Below, piece by piece: positions 60,000-64,000 of a stretch of 64,000 nt of DNA (position 1 is the stretch's first letter; each line of letters starts with the position of its first letter). The notes below the pieces were generated by a model. The model made no database searches, was not told where the DNA came from, and worked only from the letters and a program-made list of their open reading frames with translations. Made by a program: the position numbers and the translations under genes. The stretch lies in assembly GCF_014649655.1 (NCBI RefSeq), contig NZ_BMTL01000004.1, positions 266,340 through 330,339 on the forward strand, in the 5' to 3' direction. The DNA is from Streptomyces humidus. GTDB lineage: Bacteria; Actinomycetota; Actinomycetes; Streptomycetales; Streptomycetaceae.

Positions 60000-60575
60000 T
60001 TACGTCGCTTGTGCGGGTGTACGGGTGGTCGGTGTCCGTCCGCTGACCGGGACGGTGGGTTCGCTCACCGGGACGGCGGGAACGGCAGGCGGGTGAGCCG
60101 CGGGAGGCGGGGACTCGGGGGGAGGCGGCGGCCGGTGCGGAACCGTGCGGCAGTCGCCGAAGCTGGCGCGCAGCCGGGTCAGCAGTCCGATGAGCTGGCC
60201 GACCTCGGCGTCGGACCAGTCGCTCAGCCGCTCGGCCAGGAAGCCGGCGCTGCGGCGGGACAGTTCGACGAGCATCGCGTGCCCCTCGGGGGTGAGGTGC
60301 AGGATGCGTGAGCGTTTGTCCGCCGGGTCGGGGGAGCGTTCGATCCAGCCCCGGTCGGCGAGGTGCGCGGCGTGTCGGCTGGTCACGGACATGTCCACGG
60401 CGAGCAGCTCGGAGAGGTTGCTCAGGCGCATGTCGCCGTGACTGCCCAGCAGGGCCAGCACGGCGGCCGAGCCGGCGGGGCAGTCCTGCGGCAGGATCCG
60501 CCCGAGATCCCGCTTCACCGCCCCGACGGCACTGAGCTGACGCGCCAGCTCCTCGTACTGCGCCTGCCCTGCCAT
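60000..60575 (-). CDS. MarR-family regulator of the transporter operon
   Basis: 191 residues. The winged helix is VLALLGSHGDMRLSNLSELLAVDMSVTSRHAAHLADRGWIERSPDPADKRSRILHLTPEG (about 40-100), with an extra C-terminal Pro-rich tail of about 45 residues. ATG 60575 is chosen with GGGAGG close upstream; a GTG one codon before is possible. It is first in a run with the transporter and YceI genes. Inverted repeats at its promoter suggest autoregulation. Confidence 0.88.
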   Translation of the reverse strand: MAGQAQYEELARQLSAVGAVKRDLGRILPQDCPAGSAAVLALLGSHGDMRLSNLSELLAVDMSVTSRHAAHLADRGWIERSPDPADKRSRILHLTPEGHAMLVELSRRSAGFLAERLSDWSDAEVGQLIGLLTRLRASFGDCRTVPHRPPPPPESPPPAAHPPAVPAVPVSEPTVPVSGRTPTTRTPAQAT

Positions 60576-60591
60576 CACACCTCCCGGTATC

Positions 60592-60625
60592 GTTGCTTAG
60601 GGCAACCATAGAAGCGATTGGTTGC
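60592..60625 (-). promoter_or_regulatory. Inverted repeats over the MarR promoter
   Basis: GCAACCA (60602-60608) and TGGTTGC (60619-60625) are exact with 10 nt between; GTTGC at 60592 adds a third half-site with GCAAC. On the minus strand TTGCCT and TATGGT, 18 nt apart, could be the promoter overlapped by these sites. Confidence 0.6.
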
Positions 60626-60714
60626 TGCAGGCAAATAAAGTGGGCTCCAGGGCCACAAAAAGTTGGCAAAGGCAAGTATCGCTGCGGTAAATGCGCAGGT
60701 GGAAAGCCCACTCG

Positions 60715-60877
60715 CGGCAGCACGCCACCGCCCCGGCCGGACTCACGCGGCAGCACGCCACCGCCCCGGCCGGACTCACGCGGCAGCACGCCACCGCCCC
60801 GGCCGGACTCTGGCAGCAGCACACCAACGTCCCGGGCCGGACTCTTGCGGGCGCACGCCACCGCCGCGGCCTGACTG
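60715..60877. repeat. 33-bp tandem repeat, about 4.5 copies
   Basis: The unit starts CGGCAGCACGCCACCGCCCC and ends GGACTCACG; copies at 60715, 60748 and 60781 are nearly identical. The next one and a half copies (to about 60877) are diverged. 33 is a multiple of 3, so open frames run through on both strands, but no gene-like start or domain is present. Confidence 0.85.
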
Positions 60878-60987
60878 TCTCGGGCCGGGGCCGCCGCCCG
60901 GCCGGGACTCCCTCGGGGCGGGTGCCAGGAACTCCGCGAGGACCCCCGCTTGGGCTCGCCCACCCGTTTTCGCTAGTGTCTCGGCCC

Positions 60988-61185
60988 ATGGCTAACACCC
61001 AGGGCCCCCAGGGCAACCACGACCCCGCCGGCAGCACCCAGATGTTCCGCGCGTTCGTCGACGAGGGCGCCCCTCGGGCCGCTCAGCCGGCCCCCGCGCC
61101 GGCCGGCTCCCGCATCGGCCTGATCGTCGGCATCGTCGCCGCTGTCGTGATCGTCGCGGCAGTCGCCTGGCTCGCGCTGAAGTAA
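60988..61185 (+). CDS. Small single-span membrane protein
   Basis: 65 residues (MANTQGPQGNHDPAGSTQMF...). A soluble N-terminus with Pro/Ala-rich part is followed by one helix at about 43-63, ending WLALK. The N-terminus is probably inside with the tail barely across. No family function is known to me. ATG 60988 is the only sensible start. Confidence 0.7.
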   Translation: MANTQGPQGNHDPAGSTQMFRAFVDEGAPRAAQPAPAPAGSRIGLIVGIVAAVVIVAAVAWLALK

Positions 61186-61558
61186 CTTCCCTACGAAGCA
61201 GCGCGGGTGGGCGCGGGCGCCCGGGCGAGCACGGACGCGACGACCGGCACGGGACGTCGTCCCGACGACGTCGCCGCGCCCGTGCCGGTCGTCGCGCCCG
61301 CGCCCCTACCGTCGTCGCGCCTGCGCCCTCCCGTCTCAGGGCCCGCGCCTCACCGTCGCCGCGCCCGGGTGCTCCCTCGGCTCTCCCACACGGGCCCGGC
61401 CTCGCGGGCCATGCCTTACTGACTCTGTTTCAGAGTCCTCTGCCGCACGGGGTCCTCTGCTTCACGGCTTCTTCTTGCCTGCCGCACCGGCCCGTATCCC
61501 ACTCAGACGTCTACTCACACCCGCACTCCGGCTCTGGCTCTGGCTCCGGCTCTGGTCC
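61186..61558. other. 373-bp convergent intergenic region
   Basis: It holds the long hairpin at 61236-61296, then GC-rich sequence and a pyrimidine-rich end, with GGCTCTGGCTCTGGCTCCGG-like triplet runs at about 61530-61558. No gene. Confidence 0.5.
61236..61296. terminator. Long hairpin
   Basis: The 18-nt arms 61236-61253 (CGCGACGACCGGCACGGG) and 61279-61296 are exact complements. An inner ACGTCGT / ACGACGT hairpin lies in the loop. It separates the small membrane protein gene from the leftward secreted-protein gene. Confidence 0.75.
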
Positions 61559-62359
61559 TCACTCCCACCGCACCGACACGTCACGTGTCTCGATGTGCAT
61601 CCCCAGGGGTACGCGCCACGCGTCGACGCACACCGTCCAGGTCCGCTTCATGCGCGTCCCGGCGGGGATCGGGGTGGGCAGCGGGGCCGTCGACTCGCGG
61701 GTGGCCCAGTCCGTGCCGAGCACATCCACGACATGGGAGCCGAAGGTGATCGTCCCCGAACCGACTGCGGTGCCACCGGAGTTGACGAAGGTCAGGGTCA
61801 CGTCCTCGCACCATCGCTGATCCGTCTTCACACGGACGGGCTCGCTCACGGCGAGGGAGGCCGGTCCGGCGGGCGGAGCGCCGGACGAACCCGGCGACGT
61901 CGGCGAAGACGCCGGTGACGAGGGCTGAGGTGGTGGTGGCGGTGCGGGCGGGCCGGGGGACGTGCGACCGGCGGCGCCGGCCTCGTCGGGCGCGCCCCGC
62001 GCCGGAGCCCCTCCGGCGCCGGAAGCGGGCGCGGAGCCGGGCGTCCGGCCTCGCGGTTCGGCAGCGCTGGTCGCCGCCCCCGCCGCGCTCGTCGCCGGAA
62101 CGCTCGGACCGGGTGTGCCGCCGGGGGCGTCGGCCTGCCCGTCCAACGGGACGAGACGCACCCCGCCCGTGGGGCCCGCCGTGCCGCCCGGGCCCGGCGT
62201 CGCCGGGCCCCCTGCCGCGCCGATGGCGACGTAGTCGCCGCCGTGGCCGCCGCCTCCGCAGCCGACGGCCAGTCCCGCCGCTCCCACGACGACGGCGGCA
62301 GCCGCCGACGCACCCCATGCGGCGCGTCGCCGGCCACGTGCCCGTGTCGGACTTCGCAT
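61559..62359 (-). CDS. Secreted or lipid-attached protein of unknown function
   Basis: 266 residues. An Arg-rich start, hydrophobic core and GLAVGCGGG give a possible lipobox Cys near 34. A Gly/Ala/Pro/Thr-rich region (about 36-165) follows. The C-terminal domain (about 166-266) is beta-rich with two Cys (RWCEDVTLTFVNSGG, WTVCVDAWR) and aromatic strands, similar in look to carbohydrate-binding-type Ig domains, but I cannot assign a family. It ends in VSVRWE. AT-richer degenerate repeats lie just upstream of its start. Confidence 0.65.
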   Translation of the reverse strand: MRSPTRARGRRRAAWGASAAAAVVVGAAGLAVGCGGGGHGGDYVAIGAAGGPATPGPGGTAGPTGGVRLVPLDGQADAPGGTPGPSVPATSAAGAATSAAEPRGRTPGSAPASGAGGAPARGAPDEAGAAGRTSPGPPAPPPPPQPSSPASSPTSPGSSGAPPAGPASLAVSEPVRVKTDQRWCEDVTLTFVNSGGTAVGSGTITFGSHVVDVLGTDWATRESTAPLPTPIPAGTRMKRTWTVCVDAWRVPLGMHIETRDVSVRWE

Positions 62360-62380
62360 CCCGGCAGTCTGCCTGACGTG

Positions 62381-62490
62381 GCGTCAGGAAAACAGCCTCG
62401 GCTCGTCGGGAAAACAGCTCTCGGCTCGTCAGGAAAAAGAGCTGTGGGCTCGTCAGGAAGAAACAGCCTCCGACTCGCCAGAAGGCAGCC
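62381..62490. repeat. Degenerate tandem repeats with A-runs
   Basis: About four to five copies of a unit like GGCTCGTCAGGAAAACAGCCT, 22-26 nt long, lie in the leader of the leftward secreted-protein gene and downstream of the sigma factor gene. Each copy contains an A-run, unusual in this GC-rich genome. Confidence 0.7.
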
Positions 62491-62646
62491 CCCGGTCCCG
62501 GTCGGTCGCCGCCTCCACCCGTCCTGACGGACGAGCGGGAGCGAACTCGACTCACGAGAAGGGGCGTTGGGGCAGGCGACGGACGCGGGGCGGGACGCGC
62601 TCCCTGGGAGGGTCCCACCCCGCTCCGGACGGCCGGACGACGGGCT

Positions 62647-63573
62647 CTAGTCGGAGATCAGGCCCTCGCGCAGTTGCGCCAGGGTCCGGGTGAGGAGGCG
62701 GGAGACGTGCATCTGGGAGATGCCGACCTCTTCGCCGATCTGCGACTGGGTCATGTTGGCGAAGAAGCGCAGCATGATGATGCGGCGCTCGCGGGGCGGA
62801 AGCTTGGCCAGGAGGGGCTTGAGGGACTCCCGGTACTCCACGCCCTCCAGCGCGGTGTCCTCGTAACCGAGGCGGTCCGCCAGGGAGCCCTCGCCGCCGT
62901 CGTCCTCCGGGGCCGGGGAGTCCAGCGAGGAGGCCGTGTAGGCGTTGCCGACCGCGAGGCCGTCGACGACGTCCTCCTCGGACACGCCCAGCACCACGGC
63001 GAGTTCGGCGACCGTCGGCGAGCGGTCCAGCTTCTGGGAGAGCTCGTCGCTGGCCTTGGTGAGGGCCAGGCGCAGCTCCTGCAGCCGGCGCGGGACGCGC
63101 ACCGACCACGACGTGTCGCGGAAGAAGCGCTTGATCTCGCCCACGACCGTCGGCATCGCGAACGTCGGGAACTCCACGCCGCGTTCGCAGTCGAAGCGGT
63201 CGATCGCCTTGATCAGGCCGATGGTGCCGACCTGGACGATGTCCTCCATGGGCTCGTTGCGCGAGCGGAAGCGGGCCGCCGCGTAGCGCACGAGGGGGAG
63301 GTTGAGCTCGATCAGCGTGTCCCGGACGTAGACGCGCTCGGGGCTGTCCTCGGCGAGCGTGGCCAGTCGCAGGAACAGGGAGCGGGACAGGGTGCGGGTG
63401 TCGATGGCCCCCGTGGCCGTGAGAGCCGGGGCCTCGGGGGCCTCGGGGGCTGTGACGTCGTCGAGCACGTCGAGCACATCGGGCTCGACCGGCGCGACAG
63501 GCGCGACGGGCGCGGACTCGCTCGGCGTGAGCGTGAGCGTGAGCACCTTCGAGCTGCCCTGTTCTGCGGACAT
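62647..63573 (-). CDS. SigB/SigF-family RNA polymerase sigma factor
   Basis: 308 residues. Region 2 (about 80-150) reads [62 protein letters not shown], region 3 follows, and region 4 (about 255-300) reads [37 protein letters not shown]. This is the stress/sporulation type controlled by RsbW-like anti-sigma factors. The first 70 residues are an acidic Ala/Pro/Glu/Val-rich extension. ATG 63573 is reasonable. A second sigma factor gene of the same family begins upstream on the same strand. Confidence 0.93.
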   Translation of the reverse strand: MSAEQGSSKVLTLTLTPSESAPVAPVAPVEPDVLDVLDDVTAPEAPEAPALTATGAIDTRTLSRSLFLRLATLAEDSPERVYVRDTLIELNLPLVRYAAARFRSRNEPMEDIVQVGTIGLIKAIDRFDCERGVEFPTFAMPTVVGEIKRFFRDTSWSVRVPRRLQELRLALTKASDELSQKLDRSPTVAELAVVLGVSEEDVVDGLAVGNAYTASSLDSPAPEDDGGEGSLADRLGYEDTALEGVEYRESLKPLLAKLPPRERRIIMLRFFANMTQSQIGEEVGISQMHVSRLLTRTLAQLREGLISD

Positions 63574-63872
63574 GCCACCCCCTTTGGGTCGCGGGACGGT
63601 CGCGGCGCAACGCCCCCGCTTGAGGAACGTCAGCCTTCACCTGAATACCGGAGCCGAAGCCCCGGCAAACGCTCTTCCGGCAGAATGTCACATGTCGGCA
63701 ACACGCTGTAGTGACATGTCGACATGTGAGTGACGAATCAGCCCTGGAAACAGGGGGTCTGACGGCTTTTCAGCGCGAATCCGTCGGGAAAGGCCGAGGT
63801 GGGTGATTCGCTCCCAACGGTGACGACTCGGTCGGGCGTGCGATCCCTTATCGAGTGACGTGTCCCGCCCCG
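63574..63872. other. 299-bp region between two sigma factor genes
   Basis: AT-richer than its surroundings. It holds the promoter region of the first sigma gene and three ACATGT-containing sites at 63689-63727. No gene. Confidence 0.5.
63714..63727. promoter_or_regulatory. ACATGT palindrome cluster upstream of the sigma factor gene
   Basis: ACATGTCGACATGT is a 14-bp perfect palindrome; CACATGTCGG at 63689-63698 repeats the half-site. It is 141 nt upstream of the sigma factor ATG. Possible operator. Confidence 0.5.
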
Positions 63873-64000
63873 TCAGGCCTCGATGCGGTTCGCGGAGCGA
63901 AGCCGCTGGAAGGAACGGGCGAGCAGCCGGGACACGTGCATCTGGGAGACGCCGAGTTCGGCGCTGATCTGGGACTGCGTGAGGTTGCTGTAGTACCGCA
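63873..64000 (-). CDS. C-terminal end of a second SigB/SigF-family sigma factor (cut by window edge)
   Basis: The last 42 codons read [41 protein letters not shown], which is region 4.2 with its helix-turn-helix. It is close to the same part of the protein encoded at 62647-63573, so the two genes are adjacent paralogues on the same strand. The rest lies beyond the right edge of the window. Confidence 0.9.
   Translation of the reverse strand, partial: RYYSNLTQSQISAELGVSQMHVSRLLARSFQRLRSANRIEA

Noticed and set aside
60691..61185. A 164-codon gene that includes the 33-bp repeats
   Set aside because: Coding look begins only at ATG 60988. The upstream part is repeat-encoded, without ribosome site or domain.

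Overview
The window is a high-GC actinobacterial chromosome segment, almost certainly from Streptomyces. It has many GTG starts, leader-poor promoters, Tat signals, a subtilisin-inhibitor (SSI) gene, an LAxTG sortase-type surface protein, RsbW-like and SpoIIE-like regulators, and two adjacent SigB/SigF-type sigma factor genes. A near-perfect parS palindrome lies inside the DyP-peroxidase gene at about 1.2 kb. Streptomyces parS sites cluster around oriC, so I infer that this is the central part of the chromosome.

Layout. 0.1-6.8 kb: leftward copper-trafficking block (DtpA-type DyP peroxidase, CopC-CopD fusion, PCuAC chaperone, Sco, YcnI, membrane protein). 7.0-17.7 kb: conserved housekeeping and regulation: two RsbW-like ATPases, aminopeptidase P, a SpoIIE-like protein facing a degenerate prim-pol-like protein, SEC-C protein, glycerophosphodiesterase and HtrA protease. 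17.95-22.88 kb: a probable island bounded by a 5' fragment of a tRNA-Ser gene and the intact tRNA-Ser(UGA). It carries an IS3 remnant, a MarR regulator, an MBL-fold protein, two SnoaL/NTF2-like genes (one broken by a TAG codon) and an orphan ABC binding protein. 23-31 kb: LAETG surface protein, a second prim-pol with intact motifs, a ChsH2/ChsH1/Ltp2-like module for CoA-ester side-chain shortening, an ECF sigma factor and an acyl-CoA ligase. 31.3-33.3 kb: divergent MFS/TetR pair with twin operators. 33.4-37.9 kb: a 1525-residue PAS/receiver protein with a very long low-complexity linker. 38.5-46.5 kb: SSI, tRNA-Ser(GCU), tRNA-Arg(ACG), then an accessory patch with an H-type-lectin-like gene, IS21 and ISAs1 remnants, META lipoprotein, FAD oxidoreductase, HxlR regulator, RidA and DUF2797 protein. 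46.8-53.1 kb: two-component system coupled with overlapping or close genes to two membrane glycosyltransferases. 53.3-55.8 kb: DHA2-type MFS exporter with a leaderless promoter overlapped by an inverted repeat, plus a TetR gene. 55.8-60.6 kb: F420/PPOX enzyme, a YceI-fold protein and a DHA2 transporter that share a carboxypeptidase-regulatory-like module, and a MarR gene. 61-64 kb: small membrane protein, a secreted or lipid-attached protein, and two sigma factor genes, the last cut by the window edge.

The most unusual features are: (i) the MFS transporter with three C-terminal regulatory-like beta-sandwich modules beside a YceI protein carrying the same module; (ii) the histidine-less PAS/double-receiver giant; (iii) the adjacent SpoIIE-like and prim-pol-like proteins that have each lost catalytic residues; (iv) the tRNA-Ser-bounded island; and (v) the parS-like site in coding DNA. 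All homology statements come from reading the translated sequence by eye. No database search was run.
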